Notes: generated by a model from the letters alone, not told the origin. Positions 1-8,998 are shown, counted from the first letter of the stretch. The stretch: 58,138 bases of DNA from Chloroflexota bacterium (GCA_028874175.1 JAPPLN010000067.1:20520-78657); one strand, 5' to 3'. A program made the numbers and translations.

Positions 1-115
1 CCCCCGGGGGGCCTGCCGCCGGCCTTGCCGGCCCACCCCCGGGGGGTCCCGGGGCCCCCCCCCCCCCGCCCCCCCGCCCCCCCGCGGGGGCGGGGGCGCC
101 CCCGCGAGCGTTTGA
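1..115. repeat. G/C homopolymer low-complexity sequence at window edge
   Basis: The first ~115 bases are almost only G and C, with repeated runs of five or more C or G. The composition differs sharply from the following sequence and encodes nothing protein-like. It may be a genuine low-complexity tract or a poorly resolved contig end. Only the composition is certain. Confidence 0.7.
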
Positions 116-426
116 GGCGGATTTTTTTGCGTGGCCGCGCGAGTATTCGAGACAGAAGCCGGGGCGAGGAGGGCGACACGCAGGGGTGGGCGCGGCGAGA
201 TCACAAGGGCCGCCGACGGGGATGGGCGGCTTGGAGAGATGCGATGGCGGCGGTGTGGGACGGGGCAGGGCATTGGGTCACGAACAGATTGGACGACGCC
301 CTCATCGTACACAAGAAGTGAACGAGGGGGCAAGCGGGGCACATGACCGCAGAGAGCGGCCACGGACGGAGCCGGGCGACGCGGGTGGATGCCTTCTGTC
401 CTCGTGCGCCGGCAACGTCCGACCCC
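116..426. other. non-coding interval, nothing recognised
   Basis: About 310 bases between the G/C-rich edge and the 21-bp array. Open frames exist on both strands, but their translations are rich in Arg, Gly and Pro, match no family I recognise, and look like chance frames in GC-rich DNA. I see no RNA gene, promoter or terminator that I can defend. Confidence 0.4.
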
Positions 427-679
427 ATGTGTCCACCCTGACTTGCCAATGTGTCCACTTTCATCGCCAATGTGTCCAGTTTGGTCGCCGATGTGTCCAC
501 TTTGATTGCCAATGTGTCCACTTTCGACGCCGATGTGTCCACTTTGACCGGCAATGTGTTCAGTTTCACCGAGAATGTGTTCACTTTTGCGGCCAATGTG
601 TTCACTTTTTCCGCAAATGTGTTCATTTTGGCCGGCAATGTGTTCAGTCGGCAGGCCAATGTGTTCAGTTTGTCTGGTC
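427..679. repeat. 21-bp tandem repeat array, 12 units
   Basis: Twelve head-to-tail units begin at 427 (a 22-base unit), then at 449, 470, 491, 512, 533, 554, 575, 596, 617, 638 and 659, exactly 21 bases apart. Each has a conserved core, ATGTGT(C/T)CA(C/G)TT, followed by about eight variable bases. Units up to 533 read GTGTCC and units from 554 read GTGTTC, so there are two sub-arrays. The period is seven codons. On the minus strand it reads as heptads such as VDTLAIK and LNTLPAK, with hydrophobic residues at positions 1 and 4, and this frame is the one that follows the dprA stop codon. It could be a decayed coiled-coil gene, a protein-binding array, or the multi-repeat end of an IS21-like element. 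No transposase is present to decide. Confidence 0.9.
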
Positions 680-731
680 GGACGCGGGCTGCTTCTGAGC
701 TGTCCGCATGCCAAGGAGATCCCCACGAGCG

Positions 732-1892
732 TCAGTGGGCTTGAGGTTGGGCGGTGACGTAGTGGGCGCTGCCGAGGTTGCGGACGAGGCCCTTGACTTC
801 CATGACGGCGAGCAGGGCCGAGACGCGGAAGGCGGGCAGGGCGGCCAGGCGGACCAGTTCGTCGATGTGCATGGGGTCGGTGGTGAGGTGGCGGAGGACG
901 GCGCGTTCCTCGGTGGTGGGTTTGACGAGTTGGGGCATTTCCAACTGTTCGGGGCTGACGGCGATCTGGAGGGCTTCGAGGACGTCTTCGGCGGAAGTGA
1001 CGGCGCGGGCCTCGCCGCGGTTGATGAGACGGTTGGTTCCGCGGCTGGCGGCGGCGAAGACGCTGCCGGGGACGGCCAGGATTTCGCGGTTCTGCTCGAT
1101 GGCGTAGCGGGCGGTGTGTAGGGCGCCGCTTTCGAGCGGGGCCTCGATGACGATGCTGGCCAGGGAAAGGCCGCTGATGATGCGGTTGCGCTGGGGGAAG
1201 TTCTCGGGGAGGCCGCGGACGCCGACGGGGTACTCGGTGACGATGGCGCCGCGCTCCAAGATGCGGGGGACGAGGCGGCGGTTGGCGCGGGGGTAGATTT
1301 CGTGCAGGCCGGTGCCCCAGACGGCGACGGTGGCGCCTTCGGCGTCCAACACGGCGCGGTGGGCTTCGCCGTCGATGCCCGCGGCCATGCCGCTGACGAC
1401 GCAAAGGCCAGCGCGGGCCAAGGTTCCGGCCAGTTGGGCGGTGACCTGCTTGCCGTAAGCGGTCATGCGGCGGGTGCCGACGATGGCGACGGTGCGCTGG
1501 TAGTCGGCGCAGGCCAGGTTCCCCTTGACATAAATCAGTGGCGGCGGATCCGGGATCTCGCGCAACTGCGCGGGATAGGCCGGGTCGTGCCAGGCGACGG
1601 CGCGGCCGTCGTGCTTGGCGAGTTCTTCGAGGGCATGGTCGGCTGAGTTCTCGCGGCGAGCGGTTTCAACGCCCCTGGCTACGGCCGGGGTGGCGCCGGC
1701 GGCTTGCAGCCGGGCGGCGCTGGCAGTCCACGCCTGGCTGAGGTCGCCGAAGGCGCGGATGAGATTCCACAACGTGGCCGACCCAAGTCCGGGAACCGAA
1801 CTCAGCGCCACCCACGCGGCCAGGTCTTCCGGCGTGCGCCCCGAGGGCGCAGGTAAGCGGTCGGCCGCGAAGAAGGATTCGCGGCTGGCCAT
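732..1892 (-). CDS. dprA: DNA processing protein DprA/Smf
   Basis: DprA binds incoming single-stranded DNA in the cytoplasm and loads RecA during natural transformation. The 386-residue product has an N-terminal helical region (about 25-80) and a Rossmann-like DprA core with VGTRR (138-142), SGMAAGID (167-174), FPQRNRIISGLS (232-243), an APLESGALHTA stretch (251-261) and RGTNRLI (284-290). A C-terminal winged-helix-like segment spans about 320-380. Length is normal for the family. It is the last gene of a minus-strand run, 81 bases downstream of mcrC. The frame after its TGA stop stays open into the 21-bp repeat array. DprA is also kept by bacteria not known to be competent, so a role in transformation is inference. 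Confidence 0.95.
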   Translation of the reverse strand: MASRESFFAADRLPAPSGRTPEDLAAWVALSSVPGLGSATLWNLIRAFGDLSQAWTASAARLQAAGATPAVARGVETARRENSADHALEELAKHDGRAVAWHDPAYPAQLREIPDPPPLIYVKGNLACADYQRTVAIVGTRRMTAYGKQVTAQLAGTLARAGLCVVSGMAAGIDGEAHRAVLDAEGATVAVWGTGLHEIYPRANRRLVPRILERGAIVTEYPVGVRGLPENFPQRNRIISGLSLASIVIEAPLESGALHTARYAIEQNREILAVPGSVFAAASRGTNRLINRGEARAVTSAEDVLEALQIAVSPEQLEMPQLVKPTTEERAVLRHLTTDPMHIDELVRLAALPAFRVSALLAVMEVKGLVRNLGSAHYVTAQPQAH

Positions 1893-1973
1893 GGTGAAGC
1901 TTAGCGCCGGAGAGGCTGTCGGTGCGCGTCTTGGGGGGCCGAGGGTGCTGCGGGCGATTGGTTGCTGGCGGTC

Positions 1974-3203
1974 TCAGGCGGCAAGGCTGTCGGCGGGGGC
2001 TTCGGCCCTGTGTTGGCGGACCTTGCAAGCGAGGCGCTTGACGCGTTCCAAGATTTCGGCGGGTTGGCCGCGTAGATCGAGGACGTCGATTTCGATGCGC
2101 TTGCGGGCTTCACGGATGTCGTAGATCACCGGGTCGATTCGGTCCTGGTCGTCGTGGGCGTAGATGAGGAGGGCGCTGGGGAGTCCGGCGGCGAGGGCGT
2201 AGGCGAGGGCCTGGTAGATGTCGTGGGTTTGGGCGCCGTGGACGGTGGTGCGCTTGTACTTGGCGTCGCCGACGAATACGCAGCGGTCGCCTTGCCACCA
2301 GGAAATGTCCGGCCTTAGGCGAACCTTTTGGTCTGCGGCTAACCAGAGCCCTCGGCCGCGCGCTTCCTGGGGAAAGGTGTATTCGGTCAGCCCCAGCGCT
2401 TCGCGGAGAGCGACGACCACGAAGTCCTCGAATACCTCGTTCATGTCGATCAGGAACGAGGCGGATTCGACCTTGCCGGCCGCCAGTTCGACGGCACCCG
2501 ACCTGAGAATGAGCCGGGCCAGGGCCAAGGCGGGCTGGTAGTGGGCGTTGAGCGGGGTGACCGCCACTTCGGGAAGGTTCGCTGGCCGGTATTCGACGGT
2601 GGACACGTTGGCGAAGACGGCACGCATGACACTCAGGAGACGGCGCGTGTTGGGCGAGCGCTGTGGCAGCCAGGCGAGACGTTGGACCGCAGCCTTGAGC
2701 AGGCGGTTTGGTTCGATGTCAGGCGTGAATTCGTCGTACCGGACCTCGATGGGGACGGCGATGCCGTAGCGTCGGCGCAGCTGTTCCTCGATGCGAATGC
2801 GTCCGCGAACGACGTTCAGCGTCTCTTCCCGGGTCTGATAGCCCTGGAGGAGGCCGCGGCCGGTGGCCTGGCGGACGGCTTGGTGGAATAGCTGGACCAT
2901 GGCTTCTACGAGATTCGGGGGCTGTGCAAGGTCCACGACCTCGCCAGGGAAATCCAGACGGTCAAGGGTGTATGAAATCAGGAACAGGACGCGCTCGATG
3001 GGGAGCTTGGGTCGGATTTCGACGGTGAGGTCGGGGAGACGGACGACGCCAATCTTTGATCCTGGACGCAAGTCCCAGCGGCCATTCAAGGATGCGGGTG
3101 AGATGTCAACCGAGGCTGCGCTCCCTTGCAGGGCATGAAGTTGCCGGGACGTGAGACGGACGTCCTCGCAAGTCTGGTGTTCAGCTAGCTGGAGACGCTG
3201 CAT
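1974..3203 (-). CDS. mcrC: McrC-family nuclease subunit of McrBC restriction system
   Basis: McrC is the PD-(D/E)XK endonuclease partner of McrB and cuts DNA carrying modified cytosines. I chose the ATG at 3203 (409 residues). It overlaps the end of mcrB by 23 bases, whereas an upstream start at 3266 would overlap it by 86. The N-terminal half contains a conserved DLTVEIRPKLP stretch (about 59-69) typical of the family. The C-terminal nuclease shows RPDI (297-300) and DAKYK (313-317), the expected metal and catalytic residues. The overlap with mcrB implies coupled translation and a fixed ratio of the two subunits. The modification recognised cannot be read from the sequence. Confidence 0.9.
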   Translation of the reverse strand: MQRLQLAEHQTCEDVRLTSRQLHALQGSAASVDISPASLNGRWDLRPGSKIGVVRLPDLTVEIRPKLPIERVLFLISYTLDRLDFPGEVVDLAQPPNLVEAMVQLFHQAVRQATGRGLLQGYQTREETLNVVRGRIRIEEQLRRRYGIAVPIEVRYDEFTPDIEPNRLLKAAVQRLAWLPQRSPNTRRLLSVMRAVFANVSTVEYRPANLPEVAVTPLNAHYQPALALARLILRSGAVELAAGKVESASFLIDMNEVFEDFVVVALREALGLTEYTFPQEARGRGLWLAADQKVRLRPDISWWQGDRCVFVGDAKYKRTTVHGAQTHDIYQALAYALAAGLPSALLIYAHDDQDRIDPVIYDIREARKRIEIDVLDLRGQPAEILERVKRLACKVRQHRAEAPADSLAA

Positions 3204-5841
3204 CGCCGTCCCCGTTGGCAACGACGTCGGCCGATTGGACCTCGGCTCGGAGCTTGGCGTAATCAAACTCGGCCAGTCGCTCTTCCTGGCCGAAGAGTTG
3301 CTCCTCGATGTAGGGGAGGATCGAGTAGTCCCAGATTCGCTCCACCCACTCCTCGTCGAGGTCTTTGCGAATGAAGTGGCTGGGGCCGATGGCCAAGTGG
3401 CGGTCGCTGAGTTTGTCGTTGGCGCTCTTGAGGAGGTCGGCGACCCACTTCATAGTGGGCTTTTCCCTCTCGAGCCACTCGGCAAGCAGACCATCTACGG
3501 GTGGCTTGTCGGGGAAGAACGGGAAAAAGTGAAAACGACGTCGTAGGGCGGCGTCCACCAGTGCGATGGAGCGGTCGGCGGTGTTCATGGTGGCGATGAA
3601 CCAGAGGTTGTCAGGGAGGGAGAACTTCCTGTCGGAGTACTGGAGGGAAATCTCGTGGTCTGGCCCCCGATATTCGAGTAGGAAGTAGAGCTCGCCAAAG
3701 ACGCGGGCGACGTTGCCGCGATTGATTTCATCGATGACGAGTACGTGGGTTGCGCCAGGATTGTCGCGCGCTCTTTCAGCGATTCGCTTGAGCGGGCCTT
3801 CGCGGAGTTGGAATCCCGGCTGGCCGTTCTGGTCTGCCGGGCGGAAGCCTTCGACGAAGTCTTCGTAGGCGTAGGAGGGGTGAAACTGGACGAGATCAAC
3901 TAATCCACCTTCGCCGGCGAAGTGGCGGGCGAGCTCAATTGCGACGTAGGTCTTGCCGGTGCCGGGCGGGCCGTAGAACACGACCTGCTGCTTGTGTTCA
4001 ATCAGACGCTGGATGTCGCGAAGGTGGTCGGCGTCCCAGAAGAGCCGGGTGGCGACGTCATCGAGTGTCTCGGGCTCGACCGTGATTGAGAAGGTCTGCT
4101 CGACACTGCGGCGGTCTTCGTCGGTTGCCGACCATGTGAACGTTGCGGATGGCAGCGCCACTGTCGGAGCGCCGCTCAGTTCGCGCGAATCCTCGTCACA
4201 GGCCAGTCCGGCCGGCGGCTCCGGCTTCAGCGCGTAGGTCAGTGCTCCGCTGCCGCCGCTGGCCTCAGGGAGGTGCAGGGTCGGGATGATGCGGTTTTGG
4301 GCGAATGCCTGGTTCTCGATTGGCTCTGCGAACGTCGGCGGTGCCGGAGTGGGGGGAGCATCGGCCTCTCGAAAACGTCGAAGGGCGTCGTGCTCGAACT
4401 CTGGGAAATCTGGGTGGTCCTCGGTCGTCCAGTTGATGACTGACCAGAGCATCGATTGGGCATCCAAGCGATCCCGCAGTGCAATCTTGCGCTTTTCTGC
4501 CTCGGCTAGAATCCGGTCAAGGAAGGACAGGACGTGCTCATACACGACACTGTCTGATGCAGACTTATCAGGATAGGGGTATCCTGTCAGGTCATACCCG
4601 CGTTCAAATGTAGTAGTTCCATACGGTGGAAATCTACGTGGATCTACGGCCATTGCTAAGAATGATGCAAGGGTTATCCGCGTACCCTTGCCGCTGGGAG
4701 AGTCTTCAGGAACTCGTCTTAGAAAGTCTCCGATTGCTACAGACGCATTCTCTTTGCTGCTCCAGTTGCTTCTGTCTCCCCACAGTGCGAACAGCGCTTC
4801 ACGTGCTTCCGTATTGTTCTCGGAACACCATATGCTAAACCTGGATTGAGTGATGTAGTAGACTAAATTGTTGTCCTTATGCCTAAATGCTTGATTTAGA
4901 AGTGTCAGCCAGTCATCCGATCCACGCTCGATAGCAAGTCGCGCATGCTCGAGGCTGGTTGCAATGTCGAGCTTATAGTTACGCTCCCATTTGTCGAAGT
5001 GTTGAAGCTTGATAAAGCGACTTCCCCAGCCGATGAATCTGTCCCAGGCTGACACGTCTGGCGACCAGGTGAACCGGATGCCATCAGAGTAGAAGTCAAA
5101 GCCGTCCTTATAGTGTTCGGCATGTCCGCTCAAGCGATGGCGAATGTCGAGTAGATCGCGATCAACGTCACCCGTTGGTGCCTCAAGGAGAGTGCCAAAG
5201 GAATTACGTAGACTCATCTTTTGGTTTCTCGATACGGTTGGCTCGAAAGTATCAGGGAATGTGAGGTGCAGTATAGACTCTGTTTGCAAGCCTGCCTTTG
5301 GGACTACAACTGCTTTGACTTCGTCCCTAAAACGCCAAGGATCACCGAGAGCTATCGACTGACGTTCGTCAGGATGTCTTTTCCAGTACAGAAGGAACTC
5401 GGCGATGAATTCAATGTGCGCTGGTTTGGAGGCCCCAAAGGCAGGTCCAGGAAATAGAATGCCGCTATCCAAAACTGAGTCAAGGTCGTTTGGAATGGGT
5501 ACGGCCGAATTGGTCCAGCCAAGAACCTGGCTGATTCGTTCTCGCTTGTTCCTGCCGCTTATCGCAGGAGGAGCAGCAATCAGATAGTGGACATAAAGGA
5601 TTTCGGCGGCGAGTTGGATTGTGTCGCGCGGGGCTCCGAGAAGTAGCGAGTGGAGCTTCTCAAAGAACCCGCTGCCGGGTGGATTGGTTGCCTCTACGAA
5701 GCACTGGTGGAAGTCGTTGAGGTTGTCGAGCGACCAGATTGGATGACCGGGGGTGAAGAGCGAGTCGTCCTTGCGCAATGCGGCTTCGACCCAGTGTTGG
5801 GCAGCGTCATAGACGACATCGCAGCCGGCGCGCCTTGCCAT
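3181..5841 (-). CDS. mcrB: McrB-like AAA+ GTPase with internal Ig-like domain
   Basis: This is the motor subunit of a McrBC-type modification-dependent restriction system; it moves along DNA using GTP and activates McrC. The AAA+ domain has Walker A GPPGTGKT (624-631), Walker B VIDEINRG (about 702-709) and the McrB hallmark MNTADRS (752-758), then LRRRFHFFPF. At 886 residues it is far longer than the AAA+ domain needs. Residues 1 to about 500 match no domain I recognise and presumably recognise DNA. Residues 509-590 look like a putative Ig/cadherin-like module of the He_PIG type: LPEASGG, then a GLACD turn, LSGAPT, and a final FSITVEP. That fold is normally extracellular. The DNA for residues ~80-430 is markedly less GC-rich than its surroundings (24 of 60 bases G or C at 4861-4920), which suggests a foreign segment. 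Confidence 0.9.
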   Translation of the reverse strand: MARRAGCDVVYDAAQHWVEAALRKDDSLFTPGHPIWSLDNLNDFHQCFVEATNPPGSGFFEKLHSLLLGAPRDTIQLAAEILYVHYLIAAPPAISGRNKRERISQVLGWTNSAVPIPNDLDSVLDSGILFPGPAFGASKPAHIEFIAEFLLYWKRHPDERQSIALGDPWRFRDEVKAVVVPKAGLQTESILHLTFPDTFEPTVSRNQKMSLRNSFGTLLEAPTGDVDRDLLDIRHRLSGHAEHYKDGFDFYSDGIRFTWSPDVSAWDRFIGWGSRFIKLQHFDKWERNYKLDIATSLEHARLAIERGSDDWLTLLNQAFRHKDNNLVYYITQSRFSIWCSENNTEAREALFALWGDRSNWSSKENASVAIGDFLRRVPEDSPSGKGTRITLASFLAMAVDPRRFPPYGTTTFERGYDLTGYPYPDKSASDSVVYEHVLSFLDRILAEAEKRKIALRDRLDAQSMLWSVINWTTEDHPDFPEFEHDALRRFREADAPPTPAPPTFAEPIENQAFAQNRIIPTLHLPEASGGSGALTYALKPEPPAGLACDEDSRELSGAPTVALPSATFTWSATDEDRRSVEQTFSITVEPETLDDVATRLFWDADHLRDIQRLIEHKQQVVFYGPPGTGKTYVAIELARHFAGEGGLVDLVQFHPSYAYEDFVEGFRPADQNGQPGFQLREGPLKRIAERARDNPGATHVLVIDEINRGNVARVFGELYFLLEYRGPDHEISLQYSDRKFSLPDNLWFIATMNTADRSIALVDAALRRRFHFFPFFPDKPPVDGLLAEWLEREKPTMKWVADLLKSANDKLSDRHLAIGPSHFIRKDLDEEWVERIWDYSILPYIEEQLFGQEERLAEFDYAKLRAEVQSADVVANGDGDAASPAS
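3972..4317 (-). other. segment encoding Ig-like (He_PIG-type) module and linker inside mcrB
   Basis: The stretch encodes McrB residues 509-623. It begins at ENQAFAQ, runs through LPEASGG, YALKPEPPAGL, LSGAPT and TWSATDED to FSITVEP (~584), then a short helical linker up to the Walker A motif. The order of motifs is that of extracellular putative-Ig/cadherin-like repeats. The domain call rests on my reading of these motifs, not on a profile search. Confidence 0.65.
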
Positions 5842-5904
5842 CGTGATCCGCCCTCACAGTTGGCGCGGGCATGATACGTCGGTGGTTCGGTCGAGTTGGT
5901 TCGA

Positions 5905-6062
5905 GTGCGGGGCGGAAGAGGGTGCCCGCCAGGGGCGTCCGCACCGGAGCTGGGACCGGGGCTGGAAGAGGGCACCCACAAGGGGCGCCCCTACGGGATC
6001 GGGACGTGACCGAGGGGGAGGTGGAAGAGGGTACCCACAAGGGACACCCCTACGGGATTGGG
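5905..6062. repeat. three imperfect copies of a GC-rich palindromic dispersed repeat
   Basis: The mcrB-gatB gap holds copies near 5920-5955, 5968-6003 and 6022-6057. The two better copies share GGAAGAGGG, then CCCACAAGGG, then CCCCTACGGGAT. Each unit is roughly self-complementary around GGGGCGCCCC, so it can fold as a hairpin. The 5920 copy is decayed. Such short palindromic repeats are found in many GC-rich genomes and have no established function here. They may also act as transcription barriers between gatB and mcrB. Confidence 0.75.
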
Positions 6063-6068
6063 GCGGGG

Positions 6069-7529
6069 TTAGCTTTCGGCGTCGAGTTGGGTGCGGATGA
6101 GGGTGCTGACGGCGCGGGGGTTGGCTTTGCCGCGGGTGATGCGCATGACCTGGCCCATGAGGAACTGGAGGGCGCGGCCTTTGCCGTCGCGGTAGTCCTG
6201 GACGGCCTGGGGGTTTTCCTGGATGACTTGGCGGGCGATGGACAGGAGCTCGTCCTGGCCGCTGATCTGGGGGCCGCGGGCCTGGACGATTTCTTCGGCT
6301 GACTTGCCGGTGGCAAACATTTCGTCGAGGACTTCGCCGGCCATGGTGCTGCTGACCGATCCGTTGGCTCGCAGGGTGAGAAGGCTGGCGATCTCTGCCG
6401 GGGAGATCGGGATGGCTGCGCCCTTGTTGGGCTGGGCGTTGAGGGCGCGGCGGAACTCGTGGACTATCCAGGTCACGGCCTCACCGGCGGAGGCTCCCGC
6501 TCCAATGACCGCGAGCGAGTAGTCCGTGAGCGGGCGATCCTGGACGAGTTCGGCCACGTCGGCTTCGGGGGCACCTTGCTGGATCAAGTCGGCGGCGACC
6601 TGGTCGGGCATGCGGGGGAGGGCGGCGCGCAGGGCGTCGACACGCTCGCGAGTGATGTGCAGTGGCGGCAGGTCGGGTTCGGGGAAGTAGCGGTAGTCGT
6701 GGGCGTATTCCTTGGTGCGCTGGGAGCGGGTGGCGCCTGAGGTCTCGTCCCAGCCACGGGTTTCCTGTTCGATGGCTTCGCCGCGCTCGCGCCGGCCGGT
6801 CTGACGTTCGATTTCGAAGGCCAGGGCACGGCCGAGGGCGCGGAAGGAGTTCATGTTCTTGACTTCGACCTTGACGTCGCCGATCGGCTCGCCCTGAGGC
6901 CAGACGGAGATGTTGGCGTCGATGCGCAACGCGCCGTCTTCCATGTTGGCGGTGGATACGCCGATCCAGCGGAGCAACGCGCGCAGTTTCTCGCCGTAGG
7001 CCATGGCCTCGGCAGGCGTCTGAATGTCGGGCTCGCTGACGATCTCCATCAGGGGCGCGCCGGAACGGTTGACGTCGATCAGGCTGGCGGGCGAGCCGTC
7101 GGCGGCGGTGACGTGGGTCAGGCGGGCCGTGTCTTCTTCCAGGTGGACGCGCGTGATGCCAACGCGGGTCGTCGCGCCGTCCACGTCGACGTCAAAGTGC
7201 CCGTTGATGCAGAGCGGCAGGTCGTACTGGGAGATCTGGTACCACTTCATCAGGTCGGGGTAGGCGTAGTTCTTGCGGTCGAATTTGGCGTAATCGGGGA
7301 TCTCGCAGTTGAGCGCGAGGCCGGTGCGGATGGTGTGATTCACGGCTTCGCGGTTGATGACCGGCAGGACGCCCGGCATTCCCAGGCAGACGGGGCAGAC
7401 GTGGGTGTTGGGCCGGGCGTTGGCGTAGTCGGCGGCACAGCCGCAGAACATCTTGCTTTGGGTGCGGAGCTGGACGTGGGTTTCGAGGCCGATGACCACT
7501 CTGTAGGCGGTGGCGCTGGCAGTGGTCAT
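6069..7529 (-). CDS. gatB: Asp-tRNA(Asn)/Glu-tRNA(Gln) amidotransferase subunit B
   Basis: GatB is the tRNA-binding and phosphorylating subunit of GatCAB, which converts misacylated Glu-tRNA(Gln) or Asp-tRNA(Asn) to the amide form. The 486-residue product starts with [13 protein letters not shown], carries the zinc-site cysteines CGCAADY and CPVCLGMPG, the [18 protein letters not shown] segment, and the [17 protein letters not shown] and [11 protein letters not shown] motifs. A YqeY-like C-terminal tail domain spans about residues 340-486 and includes [16 protein letters not shown]. Its ATG overlaps the gatA stop by four bases (ATGA), so it is probably translated by coupling. It is the last gene of the gatC-gatA-gatB operon. 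Confidence 0.97.
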   Translation of the reverse strand: MTTASATAYRVVIGLETHVQLRTQSKMFCGCAADYANARPNTHVCPVCLGMPGVLPVINREAVNHTIRTGLALNCEIPDYAKFDRKNYAYPDLMKWYQISQYDLPLCINGHFDVDVDGATTRVGITRVHLEEDTARLTHVTAADGSPASLIDVNRSGAPLMEIVSEPDIQTPAEAMAYGEKLRALLRWIGVSTANMEDGALRIDANISVWPQGEPIGDVKVEVKNMNSFRALGRALAFEIERQTGRRERGEAIEQETRGWDETSGATRSQRTKEYAHDYRYFPEPDLPPLHITRERVDALRAALPRMPDQVAADLIQQGAPEADVAELVQDRPLTDYSLAVIGAGASAGEAVTWIVHEFRRALNAQPNKGAAIPISPAEIASLLTLRANGSVSSTMAGEVLDEMFATGKSAEEIVQARGPQISGQDELLSIARQVIQENPQAVQDYRDGKGRALQFLMGQVMRITRGKANPRAVSTLIRTQLDAES

Positions 7530-8995
7530 GCGTCGATGGCCTTGACAGGCGCGGCCAGCTCGCCGCGGGCGCGTTCGTAGGCGCGGGCGGCCTGGAGGAG
7601 GCGGGACTCGGCGAATGGGGGCGCGATGAGTTGGAGGCCGACGGGAAGGCCGTCCACGAAGCCGCAGGGGATGCTCAGGCAGGGCAGGCCAGCCAGCGAG
7701 GCGGGCAGGGTCATGATGTCGGACTGGTACATGGCCACGGGGTCGTCCAGCTTGGCTCCCAGGTCAAAGGCCGGGGACGGCACGACGGGCGCCGCGATGA
7801 CGTCTACGTCCTGGAACGCGGTCTCGAAGTCGGACTTGATGAGCGTGCGCACCTTCTGGGCGCGGACGTAGTAGGCGTCGTAGTAGCCCGAGGAAAGCGC
7901 GAAGGTGCCGATCATGATGCGGCGCTTGACCTCCGACCCGAAGCCCCGGCCGCGGATGCGGGCCATCATCTCGTCCACGTCGGTGGCCTGCGGATCGGAG
8001 AGGCCGTACTTGACGCCGTTGTAACGGGCCAGGTTGGCGCTGGCCTCTGAGGGGGCGATGACGTAGTAGGTCGGCAAGGCGTACGCGGTGTGGGGCAGCG
8101 AGATTTCGCGTTCTGCGGCCCCGAGGCCCAGCAGATTGTTGATTGCCGCGCGGACGGAGTCGCCGACCTGCGGGTCAAGTCCCTCGCCGAAGTACTCGGG
8201 CGCCACGCCGATACGCAGTCCGCCGATGTCGGCGTTCAGTTCGCCGGCGTAGTCGGGCACCGGCTCGTCAGCCGAGGTGGAGTCTCGCGGATCGTGTCCG
8301 GCCAGGGCGCCCAGCAGCAGCGCGGCGTCGGTGACGTCCTTGGTGAGCACGCCGATCTGGTCCAGCGACGAGGCGAAGGCGATCAAGCCGAAGCGCGAGA
8401 TGCGGCCGTAGGTGGGCTTGAGCCCCACGCAGCCGCAAAGGGCGGCGGGCTGCCGGACCGAGCCGCCGGTGTCCGATCCCAAGGCGGCCAGGCACTCGTC
8501 GGCGGCCACCGCGGCCGCGGAGCCGCCACTGGAGCCGCCGGGCACCTTGTCCAGGTGCCACGGGTTGCACACGGGCTTGTAGGCCGAGTGCTCGTTTGAC
8601 GAGCCCATGGCGAACTCGTCCATGTTGGTTTTGCCGAGCGTCACCGCGCCGGCGTTCTTCAAATGGGTTACGGCGGTGGCGTCGTATGGCGGGATGAAGC
8701 CTTCGAGAATGCGGGAGGCGCAGGTCGTTTGTACGCCGGCCGTGCTGAGCACATCCTTGAGGGCGATGGGCAGGCCCAGGAGCGGGCCATCCTGGCCCGA
8801 GGCGCGGCGGGCGTCAGCGTCCGCAGCCTGTTCCAGGGCCAGGTCGGCGGTGACGGTGAGATAGGCGCCGGTCCGGCCGTCGACCGACTCGATGCGGTCG
8901 AGCAGGGACTCCGTGAGTTCGACCGAACTGAACGTCCCGTCGCGCAGACCTCGCGCGGCCGCGTGCAGCGTCAGCCGATACAGCTCATCCGCCAC
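7526..8995 (-). CDS. gatA: Asp-tRNA(Asn)/Glu-tRNA(Gln) amidotransferase subunit A
   Basis: GatA is the glutaminase subunit of GatCAB and belongs to the amidase-signature family. It releases ammonia from glutamine and channels it to GatB. The 489-residue product has the full signature: LPIALKDVL with Lys80, [13 protein letters not shown] with Ser155, and [16 protein letters not shown] with Ser179, which form the Ser-cisSer-Lys triad. [13 protein letters not shown] (121-133) is the GatA-specific stretch that separates it from general amidases. The start lies three bases after the gatC stop and the end overlaps gatB by four bases. The complete operon implies that the organism makes Gln-tRNA and/or Asn-tRNA indirectly. 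Confidence 0.97.
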   Translation of the reverse strand: MADELYRLTLHAAARGLRDGTFSSVELTESLLDRIESVDGRTGAYLTVTADLALEQAADADARRASGQDGPLLGLPIALKDVLSTAGVQTTCASRILEGFIPPYDATAVTHLKNAGAVTLGKTNMDEFAMGSSNEHSAYKPVCNPWHLDKVPGGSSGGSAAAVAADECLAALGSDTGGSVRQPAALCGCVGLKPTYGRISRFGLIAFASSLDQIGVLTKDVTDAALLLGALAGHDPRDSTSADEPVPDYAGELNADIGGLRIGVAPEYFGEGLDPQVGDSVRAAINNLLGLGAAEREISLPHTAYALPTYYVIAPSEASANLARYNGVKYGLSDPQATDVDEMMARIRGRGFGSEVKRRIMIGTFALSSGYYDAYYVRAQKVRTLIKSDFETAFQDVDVIAAPVVPSPAFDLGAKLDDPVAMYQSDIMTLPASLAGLPCLSIPCGFVDGLPVGLQLIAPPFAESRLLQAARAYERARGELAAPVKAIDA

Positions 8996-8998
8996 CGG

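Noticed and set aside
25-321. Pro/Arg-rich open frame at the window start
   Set aside because: It is a by-product of G/C homopolymer sequence with no family resemblance.
427-679. CRISPR array
   Set aside because: The units are head to tail at a strict 21-base period with no unique spacers of constant length, and no cas genes are near.
451-744. Plus-strand protein made of VSTFIAN-type repeats
   Set aside because: The repeat has no charged positions of a coiled coil on this strand, no ribosome-binding site, and the frame runs into dprA on the other strand. The array is better listed as DNA repeat.
3181-3266. mcrC start at 3266
   Set aside because: It would overlap mcrB by 86 bases and add a Ser/Pro/Thr-rich segment not seen in the family; ATG 3203 is better.
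5871-6302. Plus-strand frame through the repeats upstream of gatB
   Set aside because: It is made of the palindromic repeat and then lies antisense to gatB; it is not a gene.
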